64,000 bases of DNA from Comamonas sp. GB3 AK4-5 (GTDB lineage Bacteria > Pseudomonadota > Gammaproteobacteria > Burkholderiales > Burkholderiaceae_C): contig NZ_CP166730.1 in the NCBI RefSeq assembly GCF_041320665.1, positions 3,472,001 through 3,536,000 on the forward strand. Direction: 5' to 3'. Made by a program: the position numbers and the translations under genes. This document shows, piece after piece, positions 50,254 to 60,888 of this stretch; the first letter of the stretch is position 1, and every line of letters begins with the position of its first letter. Under the pieces are notes generated by a model. That model was not told where the DNA came from. It ran no database searches and worked only from the letters and a program-made list of their open reading frames with translations.

Positions 50254-51396
50254 CTAGCCCAGCCAGAATTTGGCGAACCCGAACGTGGAGAGATACGGGT
50301 CTGGCTTGACCGGTTCGTCCGTCTGCCACAGCAACTCAAAAGTCCCATCGGCGCGGCACATGCCAATGCGAGGGGTGAGGCTGCAGTGATTGTTGTCGGG
50401 ATCGATCGTGATGACTCCTTCGGGTGAATCAAATTCGATTTGGGCTGCAGCCTCTACCAGTCTGCGGCGGTCCATGCTGCCGGCGATTTTCAGGGCTTGG
50501 GCAAACAAATGCACTTGCGTGTAGGCCATCTCGGACCATGTACTCGTTGGACGATCACCAAAGCGTTCTTTCCACAAGGCCACGAACTTCTGATTGCGTT
50601 CGTTTTGCAACGACGAGAAGTATGTCGCCGACGTGATGTGACCTTCGCACAGTTCAGGTCCGATGAGCCGAATCTCTTCCTCGGCCATCGACAAGCTGGC
50701 AATGGGCACACGCTTGGGGTCCATGCCAAACTGCGGATACATCTGATAGAGCTGGCGTGCGGCCTTGCCCACCATGGTGGAAAAAACCACCTCCGGTTGC
50801 GCTTCCTTCAAGATGCCGAGCACCGATTCGATCTGGGCCGTGGTCGCATCAAGTGGCAAATAGATCTCGTCCAGAATATCGCCGCCGTGCTGCTCGACGA
50901 TGTCGCGCATGATGCGATTGACTTCTCTGGGATAGATGTAGTCGACCCCGAGAAGAAAGAATTTCTTGCCGTGATTTTTCAGCAAGTAAGCAGCCAGCGG
51001 CGCACTGTTCTGATTGGGCACTGCCCCGGTGTAGATCACATTGGGCGAATATTCAAAACCCTCGTAAAACGAGCAATACCAAAGCAGCGCATTGTTTCGC
51101 TCAACTACGGGCAGCACGGACTTGCGACTGGACGATTGGGAGCAACCAAAGATTACATTGACCTCGTCATCCACGACCAGACGCATAGCCAGCTTGCGGT
51201 ACTGCGTGGGGTCGCATTGAGGGTCATAGGCAACGGGAATCAGCGGCCGATTCAATACACCGCCCTGGCGGTTGATCTCCTCAATGGCCAGCGCCGTGCC
51301 AAAGAAATGCTCCGATTCGGTGACGCTCGTGGGGCCCGAACGAGAGTACAGCACGCCGATGCGCCAGCCTTCTTCCTGGGTGTGTTCTTGCGCCAT
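50254..51396 (-). CDS. amiC: AmiC-like amide sensor (cytosolic periplasmic-binding fold)
   Basis: 380 residues, close to P. aeruginosa AmiC (385). Type I binding fold: WRIGVLYSRSGPTSVTESEHFFGTALAIEEINRQGG, VNVIFGCSQSSSRKSVLPVVERNNALLWY and YEGFEYSPNVIYTG (parts). There is no signal peptide, so it stays in the cytosol as AmiC does, where it holds AmiR until the ligand binds. It lies between asparaginase (3 bases) and the AmiR-like gene (5 bases). The ligand is unknown; amides or nitriles are inferred. Confidence 0.88.
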   Translation of the reverse strand: MAQEHTQEEGWRIGVLYSRSGPTSVTESEHFFGTALAIEEINRQGGVLNRPLIPVAYDPQCDPTQYRKLAMRLVVDDEVNVIFGCSQSSSRKSVLPVVERNNALLWYCSFYEGFEYSPNVIYTGAVPNQNSAPLAAYLLKNHGKKFFLLGVDYIYPREVNRIMRDIVEQHGGDILDEIYLPLDATTAQIESVLGILKEAQPEVVFSTMVGKAARQLYQMYPQFGMDPKRVPIASLSMAEEEIRLIGPELCEGHITSATYFSSLQNERNQKFVALWKERFGDRPTSTWSEMAYTQVHLFAQALKIAGSMDRRRLVEAAAQIEFDSPEGVITIDPDNNHCSLTPRIGMCRADGTFELLWQTDEPVKPDPYLSTFGFAKFWLG

Positions 51397-51399
51397 GGA

Positions 51400-52383
51400 C
51401 TAATAATCAAAAATCTCTTGCAATTGCGCAGCACTGCGTGATTGCTGCAGTGCGAGCATCAGCACGATACGGGCCTTCTGGGGGCTGAGGTTGTCGGCAA
51501 ACACTGCCCCCAAAGCCTTCAATGTACTGCCACCACCTTTGAAGCCATAGACCGGAACAACCCGTCCATTGGGCACGCGCGTGGAGATCACCACGGAAAT
51601 ACCTTCTGCAATAACCGCAGCGACAGCATCGTGCAAGGCTTCATTCACATTGCCAAAGCCCAGGGCCTGAATGATGATGCCGCGCGCACCGACTGCCGCC
51701 GCCGCACGCACCATATCGCCGGAAGCACCGGCAAACATGGGAATGATCTCGACGCGGGGAAGCACTGCACACTCCAGCGCAATGTGCTGACGCCGTGTGC
51801 TTTTGCGTGAGAACACCACGCGGTCTTCATCCACAATGCCCAGAAAACCGAAGTCACCGGACTTGAACGACTCGACATCGCTGGTATGCGACTTGGTTGC
51901 TTCACGCGCGCTGTTGATCTGGTTGTTCATCACGATCATCGCTCCCATGCCTGGGCTGCGTGGATCGATGCAGACCCGCACAGCATGGAGCAGATTGCGC
52001 GGGCCATCGAAGTCCGGTGACGACGCATTGCGCTGCGCGCCCGTCAATACCACCGGCTTGGATGCGCGAACGGTGAGGTCGAGAAACCAGGCCGTTTCCT
52101 CCAGCGTGTCGGTGCCATGCGAGATCACCACGCCGCACACATCATCGCGCGCCAAGGCGGTCTCGACGCTTTGCTGCAGCGTGATCCAGCGCTCGGGGCA
52201 CATATAGTCCGAGGGCACATTCGAGAGATTGAGAACATCGAGTTGAGCGACCTCCGCCATCGCGGGAATCGAGGCGGCAAGATCTTCACCCGACAGCGCG
52301 GGCACCACGGCACCGGTCACCAGATCGATCTTCATGGCGATGGTGCCGCCCGTAGATATCAGTTGGCAAATTGGCGTAGGCAT
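51400..52383 (-). CDS. L-asparaginase (type I/II family)
   Basis: 327 residues. Catalytic motifs of the family are present: the first Thr in LISTGGTIAMK and the second in VVISHGTDTLEETAWFL, with Lys in a later VVLTGAQRNASSPDFDG region. No signal peptide is visible. It hydrolyses asparagine or related amides, and in this operon it could act downstream of the nitrilase-type enzyme. It sits between livF (7 bases) and the AmiC-like gene (3 bases). Confidence 0.9.
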   Translation of the reverse strand: MPTPICQLISTGGTIAMKIDLVTGAVVPALSGEDLAASIPAMAEVAQLDVLNLSNVPSDYMCPERWITLQQSVETALARDDVCGVVISHGTDTLEETAWFLDLTVRASKPVVLTGAQRNASSPDFDGPRNLLHAVRVCIDPRSPGMGAMIVMNNQINSAREATKSHTSDVESFKSGDFGFLGIVDEDRVVFSRKSTRRQHIALECAVLPRVEIIPMFAGASGDMVRAAAAVGARGIIIQALGFGNVNEALHDAVAAVIAEGISVVISTRVPNGRVVPVYGFKGGGSTLKALGAVFADNLSPQKARIVLMLALQQSRSAAQLQEIFDY

Positions 52384-52390
52384 GGTCTTT

Positions 52391-53098
52391 TCACACCCTC
52401 AGATGGTCAAACACGGCATCCATGGCGTCGCTCGATTTGGTATTGCCCTCGTCAACGATTTCGCCTTGCTTGAGAATCGCGAATCGATCGGCCACTTGCA
52501 GCGCAAAAGGCACGTTCTGTTCGACGATGAGCATGCTCGTTCCATGCTTTTCGCGCTCGTAGCTCAGGGCATTGGCAAGGCGATCGATCACCGAAGGCTG
52601 CAGACCTTCGGTGATTTCGTCGAGCACGATGATGGCCGGACGCATCATCAATGAACGCGCGAGCAGCAGCATTTTTTGTTCACCGCCAGACAGTGTTCCG
52701 GCCAGTTGCTTCAGACGCGAGGTAAAGACCGGGAACAGGCGTTCGATTTCGGGAAAGCGCTCCTCGAACAATGCCTCGTTCGCCAGACCCAGGCGCAGAT
52801 TGTCGTGAATCGGCAGATCGGCAAACAGGGCATGCTCCTGCGCTGCGTAGGCCACACCTTTACCAGCAATGCGGTGGGGCGGCATGCGCGTGATGTCCTC
52901 GCCTTGCAGTTGCACGCGGCCGGTTTTCTTGGGCAGAAAGCCGGTGATGGTCTTGAGCAGCGTGCTCTTGCCCATGCCGTTCTTGCCGAGCAAAGCCACG
53001 GCTTCGCCGCGCCGGATGGTGAGCGAGAGATCGCGCAGCACCATCGAGCTCTTGTAGCCGCTTGAAACGCTATCCAGACTCAGCATGGTGTCGCTCAT
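52391..53098 (-). CDS. livF: Branched-chain-type ABC transporter ATPase LivF
   Basis: 235 residues. Walker A is GKNGMGKST (38-46), the signature LSGGEQK and a Walker B region IIVLDEITEGLQPSVID. Together with the ATPase half of the LivM-LivG fusion it powers uptake. The start overlaps the stop of the fusion gene as ATGA. Substrate specificity lies with the binding protein, probably amides or nitriles given the operon. Confidence 0.93.
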   Translation of the reverse strand: MSDTMLSLDSVSSGYKSSMVLRDLSLTIRRGEAVALLGKNGMGKSTLLKTITGFLPKKTGRVQLQGEDITRMPPHRIAGKGVAYAAQEHALFADLPIHDNLRLGLANEALFEERFPEIERLFPVFTSRLKQLAGTLSGGEQKMLLLARSLMMRPAIIVLDEITEGLQPSVIDRLANALSYEREKHGTSMLIVEQNVPFALQVADRFAILKQGEIVDEGNTKSSDAMDAVFDHLRV

Positions 53099-54906
53099 TG
53101 CGCCTCCGATGGTGTGTGGGCGCTGCCCGAGTAGATGGTCTTAACCAGCGGTGAGTTCACCACCTCGCTGAAGCTGCCCTCCATGACGATCGCGCCCTGG
53201 TGGAGGACGGCGATGCGCGTGGCGATTTGCTCTACGAAATCCAGATCATGCTCAACCAGCAGGCAGCACAGCTGGTATTTGTGCGCCAACGAGGAGAGTA
53301 CTTCGCCGATTTGGGTGCGCTCGGTTTTGGTGAGACCCGCCGTGGGCTCATCCAGCAACACGATGCGGGGCTCGAGTGCAAGCACCATGGCCAGCTCCAA
53401 GGCTTGCTGTTCACCGTGCGAGAGATCGCGTGCCACGGTATCGAGTTTCGCACCCAGCGTGGTCATCTCCACCACATGCAAAGCGTATGCGGGCAGTCGC
53501 AGTGTGTGATCGCGTTTGAACAACGATGGCCGCTCCAGCTGCGTGCCTGCAATGCGCAAGCTTTGTGCGACCGTCAGCGTCTCGAAGATGTTCGCGTTCT
53601 GGAATTTTCTACCCAGACCGTAGTGCACGCAGGTCTCAGGAGGGGAGCGTTTGATGTCGTTGCCGCACAGCTCGACGGTGCCCGAGGTGCGGGCCTCGCC
53701 ATCGCTCATGCAACGCATCATGGTGGTCTTGCCTGCGCCGTTGGGGCCGATCAAACCAACGAGTTCTCCTGCCTTGGCTTGTAGATTGATGCCCTTGAGC
53801 ACCTGCAATGAACCAAAGCGCTTGGTGACCTCTTTCATTCGGATCGCGAAGGTGTCTGGCGTTGGTGTGGCGGCTGTGGTCGGACGCTCTTTCAGCTTCG
53901 GTTTGATGGCCGCAGACAGCACAAGACCAAGTGGCTTGAGTGCCAGAGGAATCAGGCCCTGCGGGAACAGGATGATCACGACAATAAAGGTCGCCCCCAG
54001 AATCAGCTGCCAGGCAAACGGCATGCTGGCGCTGAGATAAGCCGTTGCCACGTTGATCAGCACAGCACCAGCGAGTGGGCCCCAAAGTGTTCCGCGTCCG
54101 CCGAGTGCCACCCAGATGATGAGCTCTGTACCAAGCGCAAAGCCGGTGAGCTCCGGAGCCACCACGCCGCTGAATGCGCCATAGCCGAAGCCTGCGATGG
54201 AGGCCCAAACAGCCATGGTGATCAGCAGAAAGATCTTCACCAACGAGGTGTTGATGCCCAGATAGGTACAGCGCGATTCGTTATCGCGAATGGCGCAGAG
54301 CACCTGACCCGCGTCACTGCGCACAAAGATCCAGCCCAGCGCACCCGCCAGCACCAGCAGACCGCCCGAGATCCAGTACCAGGCTTCGATCGAAAGGTCG
54401 AAAGTCTCATAACCCGTGAGACCCGAGCTGGAACCGGTCCAGGTGCCGCCGGAGAGCAGCACTTGTGTGAGCACGATGGGCAAGACCAGCGAGATGAGCG
54501 TGGCAAAGAAAGGCGATGCTCCGCGATAGAACGACAGCCAGCCCACAAGCGCCGCCACCAGTGCGCCAGCAACGATGGCAGCCACGATCGCCATGAAAAT
54601 CGTGGCCGTGCTGAATCCCCAATGCGTGAACACCAGCCCTGCACTGTAAGCACCGATGCCGAAAAAGGCCGCCTGCCCGAAGGTGAGAAAGCCCGCGTAG
54701 CCCCACAAAATGTCGACGGTGATGGCGGCAATGGCAAAGAAAAAAGCCTTGATGAGGATGTTCTGCAAATAGGTGTCGAACACCCACGGGCCGCCCACGA
54801 CGATGAACAGGCCAATGGCTATCAGAATAAGGGCGGCGCTGGATGATGCGCCGCGTCGCAGTGGCACTGCACCGGAGGGCGCTGTTGCAGTCAGAGAGTC
54901 AGCCAT
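53095..54906 (-). CDS. livM: LivM-LivG fusion (permease plus ATPase)
   Basis: 603 residues. The N-terminal half (about 1-335) is a LivM-like permease with the hydrophobic helices and FGQAAFFGIGAYSAG motif; a linker (KLKERPTTAATPTPDT) leads to a LivG ATPase with Walker A GPNGAGKT (387-394), the LSHGEQQ signature and LLDEPTAGL. Separate livM and livG genes are more usual, so this is a fused form. It overlaps livH by 8 bases and livF by 4. Confidence 0.93.
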   Translation of the reverse strand: MADSLTATAPSGAVPLRRGASSSAALILIAIGLFIVVGGPWVFDTYLQNILIKAFFFAIAAITVDILWGYAGFLTFGQAAFFGIGAYSAGLVFTHWGFSTATIFMAIVAAIVAGALVAALVGWLSFYRGASPFFATLISLVLPIVLTQVLLSGGTWTGSSSGLTGYETFDLSIEAWYWISGGLLVLAGALGWIFVRSDAGQVLCAIRDNESRCTYLGINTSLVKIFLLITMAVWASIAGFGYGAFSGVVAPELTGFALGTELIIWVALGGRGTLWGPLAGAVLINVATAYLSASMPFAWQLILGATFIVVIILFPQGLIPLALKPLGLVLSAAIKPKLKERPTTAATPTPDTFAIRMKEVTKRFGSLQVLKGINLQAKAGELVGLIGPNGAGKTTMMRCMSDGEARTSGTVELCGNDIKRSPPETCVHYGLGRKFQNANIFETLTVAQSLRIAGTQLERPSLFKRDHTLRLPAYALHVVEMTTLGAKLDTVARDLSHGEQQALELAMVLALEPRIVLLDEPTAGLTKTERTQIGEVLSSLAHKYQLCCLLVEHDLDFVEQIATRIAVLHQGAIVMEGSFSEVVNSPLVKTIYSGSAHTPSEAQ

Positions 54907-55732
54907 GTGCAAAGCCTTTCGGACGGATGCGCAATGTGATGGCGGCCAGCACGGCAATCGTGAGCCCGCCGAGAACAGGGTTGGCATAGGTGCTCACCAG
55001 AACCTGGGCAGAACCGAAGACAAGGCAGGTGAGCAGCAGACTCCACATCGAATGCCCCGAAACCATGACCAGCATGAAGGCACTCACCAGCCAGGGCAGG
55101 CCCATATTGGGGTCAACACTCGACAGCGGCGTGATCATGGCCCCGGCCAGCGTGCCAAGCCCCGCGCCAAGACTGAAGGTGACGAATCGCACGAATCCGG
55201 AGTGAATGCCAAGGCTGCTGGCCAGATCCTCGTTCATGATGACGGCACGCGTGTTCACGCCAAAGCGGGTCTTGTTCAGCAGCATTGCCAGCAGGGCGCA
55301 GAGCACGATGGCTACCGGGATCAACAGCAAACGGTAGGCCGAATAGTCCACGCCGAACAACAACCAGGTGCCCGACAGCGGCGCGTCGGCAAATTGCACC
55401 TCGCGACCAAAAGCCATGACCACCAGCTGGGCAATCACAATGCCGAGCCCCCAGGTCGCGAGGATGGCATCCAGCGGGCGTTTGTAGAGCGGTCGCACGA
55501 TCAGGTATTCCACCAGCATGCCAGCAGCCACACCCACGACAAATGCGAGCGGCCATCCCAGCCATGGAGTGATCTGCAACTTGGTCACCACAAAGCTTGC
55601 GTAGCCACCCAAGGTCAGCAGCGCACCATGAGCGAAGTTGACGATCTTCATGACCCCGAACACCATCATCAGCCCGACGGTGACAATGAACAGCATGCTT
55701 GCCGTGGTCAACAAATCAAGAATCAGCGCCAT
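54899..55732 (-). CDS. livH: Branched-chain-type ABC transporter permease LivH
   Basis: 277 residues, about eight hydrophobic helices. LLTTASMLFIVTVGLMMVFGVMKIVNFAHGALLTLGGYASFV is the conserved LivH opening; the later GVNTRAVIMNEDLASSLGI is the loop that contacts the ATPase. AAGGAG precedes the ATG. It follows the binding-protein gene by 62 bases, where a strong hairpin is found, and overlaps the fusion gene. Confidence 0.93.
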   Translation of the reverse strand: MALILDLLTTASMLFIVTVGLMMVFGVMKIVNFAHGALLTLGGYASFVVTKLQITPWLGWPLAFVVGVAAGMLVEYLIVRPLYKRPLDAILATWGLGIVIAQLVVMAFGREVQFADAPLSGTWLLFGVDYSAYRLLLIPVAIVLCALLAMLLNKTRFGVNTRAVIMNEDLASSLGIHSGFVRFVTFSLGAGLGTLAGAMITPLSSVDPNMGLPWLVSAFMLVMVSGHSMWSLLLTCLVFGSAQVLVSTYANPVLGGLTIAVLAAITLRIRPKGFAHG

Positions 55733-55749
55733 GGACGCTCCTTTTCATT

Positions 55750-55780
55750 GACGCGTGCATGCGCATTGCATGCACGCGTC
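55750..55780 (-). other. 13-bp perfect hairpin between binding-protein gene and livH
   Basis: GACGCGTGCATGC, five-base loop, GCATGCACGCGTC. There is no T run, so it is probably not a terminator. Such hairpins after binding-protein genes often protect the 3' end and raise binding protein over permease levels. Confidence 0.75.
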
Positions 55781-55794
55781 CAGGTCACAGGGAT

Positions 55795-56958
55795 TTACTT
55801 GATATTGGGGCACTGTGCACCGGGGTCTACATTGGTGAAAGTCTCCAGAATCTTGACCGAGCCATCGGTCTGAATCTGTCCGAGGCGCATGGACAGCGGC
55901 GTATGGCGACTCTTGTTCATCTGCACCACGCCGCGCGGGCCGTTGAAGGAAACCTCGCCCAGCGCCTTGACCACCTTGGCTGAGTCCACGGAGCCCGCTT
56001 TTTCGACCGCAGCCTTGTAGAGATAGAAGGCTTCGTACTGCGGCTCGGAAAGTTCGTTCGGTGTTTTGAGATCGCCGCCGAATTTTTTCTTTATGGCTTC
56101 GAGAAACTTCTTGTTTTCCGGCGTGGCGATGCTGGTGAGATAGGAGGCGGAGAGGAACATGCCCGCAGCCACATCGCTCATGGTTTTGGCCGTGCCTTCG
56201 TCAATGGACAGGTTCCCGTAGGGCAGCGAAAGGCCTGCACCCTTGATCTGCTTGGCGAGCGACACATTGGGTGCACCGCCTGCTGTCGCGCTAATCAAGG
56301 CATCTGGTTTGGTCGAGCGGATTTTCGAGACCACCGAAGTCCAGTCGCTGCCATCGATGGGCAGGTAGTCTTCGCCCACCACCTTGCCGCCCTTTTGTTC
56401 GATGTACTTCTTGGTGAAGTCCAGCATGCCGCGGCCAAAGGCGTAGTCGTTGCCAACGAGGTAGAAGGTCTTGGCGTTGTGGGCCTTGGAGAAGTAATCC
56501 ACCATAGGTGCAACTTGCTGCTCGGGCACCCAACCATTCACATACATCCAGCTGTTGCACGAGCGCCCTTCGTAAAACGACGAGTAGATGAAGGGCACGC
56601 GGCCCTTGTTGATCACCGGAAGCGCAGCGTTGCGCGCCGCGCTGGTTTCCATGGAGATGATGGCGTTGACCTTTTTCTGGAAAATCAACGTGTCGTAGGC
56701 TTTTTGTGCACCCACAGCCCCGGATGCATCGTCAACGATTTCAAGCTCTACCTTGCGGCCCAGGATGCCACCGGCAGCGTTGATTTCCTCGACCGCCAAT
56801 TGCGAGGACTGCACCACGGCCGGAGCCACGACGCTATTGGCACCGGACAGACCGACCGCGACGCCGATGCGGATGGAATCGGCGGCTTGGGCCTGCTGCG
56901 TACCCAGGATGGCTGCGGTAACCGCAGCAACGCGGAAAAGGGATGTGAAGCTTTTCAT
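55795..56958 (-). CDS. ABC-type periplasmic binding protein (LivK-like) of the amide/nitrile operon
   Basis: 387 residues, signal peptide ending QQAQAA (about 1-26). Type I fold: IRIGVAVGLSGANSVVAPAVVQSSQLAVEEINAAGG and FYLVGNDYAFGRGMLDFTKKY. A region AIISMETSAARNAALPVINKGRVPFIYSSFYEGRSCNSW resembles AmiC and amide-binding proteins. AAGGAG precedes the ATG. It lies directly after the nitrilase-type gene and before livH. The ligand is probably a small amide or nitrile, by context only. Confidence 0.9.
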   Translation of the reverse strand: MKSFTSLFRVAAVTAAILGTQQAQAADSIRIGVAVGLSGANSVVAPAVVQSSQLAVEEINAAGGILGRKVELEIVDDASGAVGAQKAYDTLIFQKKVNAIISMETSAARNAALPVINKGRVPFIYSSFYEGRSCNSWMYVNGWVPEQQVAPMVDYFSKAHNAKTFYLVGNDYAFGRGMLDFTKKYIEQKGGKVVGEDYLPIDGSDWTSVVSKIRSTKPDALISATAGGAPNVSLAKQIKGAGLSLPYGNLSIDEGTAKTMSDVAAGMFLSASYLTSIATPENKKFLEAIKKKFGGDLKTPNELSEPQYEAFYLYKAAVEKAGSVDSAKVVKALGEVSFNGPRGVVQMNKSRHTPLSMRLGQIQTDGSVKILETFTNVDPGAQCPNIK

Positions 56959-57006
56959 TGGTTTCTCCTTTGATGTTTCGTGGTGAGGAACGCGAGTCAA
57001 CGGAAA

Positions 57007-57894
57007 TCAGTGACGGGGAAGAGGCCAGCCCGTGCCCAGCATCGGGTCGTAGAGGTCGTCACGGCGATCTCTGAGCACATGGTTGAAGGCGTTGAGCTGG
57101 CGTGCCTGGCGCGTGGCCTTCAGGTTGATTTGGGCGTAGAGGATTTCTTCCTGCGTGTTCGATGCAGGGCCTGCCAGCGGCCAGCCTTGCGGGCCCACGA
57201 TGAGGCTTTGACCAATGAATGGCTGATCGCGCTCCACGCCGACGCGGTTGGCACAGACGATGTTCAAGCCATTGCTGTGCGCGTTGGCCATCGCCAGCGT
57301 GGTTGCCATGGCCTGCGTGCTGTCCGGCTGCCCAGGCATCGGCACCCAGTTCGTCGGCATGGCAACAATGTCGGCCCCCAACGTCGCAAGCAGGCGGTAG
57401 GTTTCGGGGAACCAGCCGTCATAGCAAACGACCATTCCGATGCGGCCAATCTCGGTGTGAAAGATGGGCAGCCCGGCATCGCCCGCTTCGAAATACAGGT
57501 GCTCGTCACCCCACAGATGCAGCTTGCGATAGGTGCCGATAAAGCCTTCTGGCCCCACCAGCACGGCGCAGTTGTACAAGCGGTTTTCCACACGTTCGGC
57601 GATTCCGGCAACCACGTACACATTGCAGCGACGGGCGACTGCGGCCCAGGCCTGTGTTGATTCACCATCAGGAATGGACTCGGCAAGCTCGAACGCTTCG
57701 CTTCTGCTTTGAAAGACATAGCCGGTGTTAGCCAGTTCAGGCAAGACAATGAGTTTTGCGCCCTGAGCGGCAGCCTGCTCAATCAGCTCGACAGAGCGGG
57801 CGATGTTCCCTTTTTTGTCACCAATACGGGGGGCCATTTGCACACTTGCCAGAGTGACTGACGGAAATGCGGAAGAGCCAGGCAATACAGACAT
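57007..57894 (-). CDS. Nitrilase-superfamily amidohydrolase
   Basis: 295 residues. The Glu-Lys-Cys triad is readable: Glu53 in LPELANTGY, Lys124 in YRKLHLWGDE (with the second Glu131) and Cys157 in VVCYDGWFPE. This superfamily hydrolyses amides, carbamoyl compounds or nitriles; it is shorter than AmiE (about 346), so a different branch such as N-carbamoyl amidases or aliphatic nitrilases is likely. The start is placed at 57894, with GGAG five bases upstream; the in-frame ATG at 57954 lies before the leader terminator. First gene of an AmiC/AmiR-type operon. Confidence 0.9.
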   Translation of the reverse strand: MSVLPGSSAFPSVTLASVQMAPRIGDKKGNIARSVELIEQAAAQGAKLIVLPELANTGYVFQSRSEAFELAESIPDGESTQAWAAVARRCNVYVVAGIAERVENRLYNCAVLVGPEGFIGTYRKLHLWGDEHLYFEAGDAGLPIFHTEIGRIGMVVCYDGWFPETYRLLATLGADIVAMPTNWVPMPGQPDSTQAMATTLAMANAHSNGLNIVCANRVGVERDQPFIGQSLIVGPQGWPLAGPASNTQEEILYAQINLKATRQARQLNAFNHVLRDRRDDLYDPMLGTGWPLPRH

Positions 57895-57902
57895 GCAATC
57901 TC

Positions 57903-57951
57903 CAAAAACAAAAAGCCCCTGACTACGCTCAACGCGCATATCAGGGGCTTT
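57903..57951 (-). terminator. Intrinsic terminator in the leader of the nitrilase operon
   Basis: On the minus strand AAAGCCCCTGA (57951-57941), an 18-base loop and TCAGGGGCTTT (57922-57912) form an 11-bp perfect stem followed by TTGTTTTT. The T run ends at the Shine-Dalgarno GGAG, so transcription would stop just before the first gene unless antiterminated, presumably by the AmiR-like protein. Confidence 0.88.
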
Positions 57952-57966
57952 CATAGCCGGTATGTA

Positions 57967-58057
57967 ACAGCAATATTGCTGTGGCTAGAAGAACATGAGT
58001 TCCTGCAGCTGGACGGATTCTGTCTGATTTACGGGCGCCTCATTTCAGGTAATTACC
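57967..58057 (-). promoter_or_regulatory. Leader hairpins upstream of the operon terminator
   Basis: ACAGCA-ATAT-TGCTGT (57967-57982) and GAAC-ATGA-GTTC within a longer imperfect stem (57989-58004) lie upstream of the terminator, and GGTAATTACC (58048-58057) further back. These are candidates for ANTAR-binding RNA, but I could not find two clear six-base loops with A at position 1 and G at position 4. Confidence 0.5.
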
Positions 58058-58202
58058 CTTGGACGCGACAAGCGCACGCCGACATCTTTTCAGCATCCGT
58101 GACGCGGCACTGGGCAATGCTCTTCGGCAAGAGCGCATTCTTCAGAATGCGCTGCTTCGCGCAGGGAGATGAGCCACTCCTTCGCAGCAACACCCCACAA
58201 AC

Positions 58203-58231
58203 AAAAAGCGCAGACCCCGTCTGCGCTTTCT
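58203..58231 (-). terminator. Intrinsic terminator after thiC
   Basis: AAAGCGCAGAC...GTCTGCGCTTT with A and T runs on both sides, about 65 bases after the thiC stop codon. Two further overlapping hairpins occur at 58119-58153; the rest of 57952-58294 holds no gene. Confidence 0.85.
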
Positions 58232-58294
58232 CTTTGATAGCTGCCAGCGCCCACTACACAAGCGCTACAGCCCTTATTCACTCAAAAGCAGCCC

Positions 58295-60538
<2,244 letters not shown>

Positions 60539-60547
60539 TCAGGGTCC

Positions 60548-60655
60548 CGCTCTTCTTCCGCCGGCATGAACCGGATCAAGTTCGTCGGGTTCGTTTGCAG
60601 CCATTTTTCAATGGCTGCTCACATCTCAGCGCTTTCGCACACCCCGGAGCAGAGG
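60548..60655 (-). promoter_or_regulatory. TPP (THI-box) riboswitch upstream of thiC
   Basis: The minus strand has the conserved aptamer parts: GGGGTG near the start, GCTGAGATG, and GAACTTGATCCGGTTCATGC with CGGCGGAAG after it. A possible -10 TATACT (60663-60658) lies just upstream, so transcription would begin close to the aptamer. It controls thiC by the terminator at 60426-60461. The segment between the aptamer and thiC (60230-60547) has no gene. Confidence 0.95.
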
Positions 60656-60822
60656 GCAGTATAGGACAAGAGGGAGGTCGGCATGGTCACATGCCGTGGG
60701 TGATGATGGGTTTATATGTGGTCGATGCCGGAGTCCTTTGACGGCACAACTGCAGCTTTCCTTTGCGATGGGCTGCTGGCCGGGTCTCGCCCCGGCCAGC
60801 AATTGCAAGCACAAAGCATCAA

Positions 60823-60860
60823 ACAAAAAAGCGCTCATACCCATCAGGCACAAGCGCTTC
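60823..60860 (-). terminator. Intrinsic terminator after the acyl-CoA synthetase gene
   Basis: On the minus strand AAGCGCTT...AGCGCTTTTTTG, 30 bases beyond the stop codon. A GC-rich hairpin GCTGGCCGGG...CCCCGGCCAGC (60774-60800) follows. The rest of 60656-60822 shows nothing else. Confidence 0.8.
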
Positions 60861-60888
60861 TAGCTCTGAAATTCAGAGCATCAACACA

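Noticed and set aside
58119-58153. Two overlapping hairpins as the ANTAR-binding RNA of the nitrilase operon
   Set aside because: They lie about 170 bases upstream of the operon terminator, have four-base loops, and lack the expected loop bases.
60774-60800. GC-rich hairpin GCTGGCCGGG...CCCCGGCCAGC as a solo end of the 807-bp element
   Set aside because: Only about 18 bases resemble the element's arm, the rest does not, and it is a simple hairpin next to a terminator.
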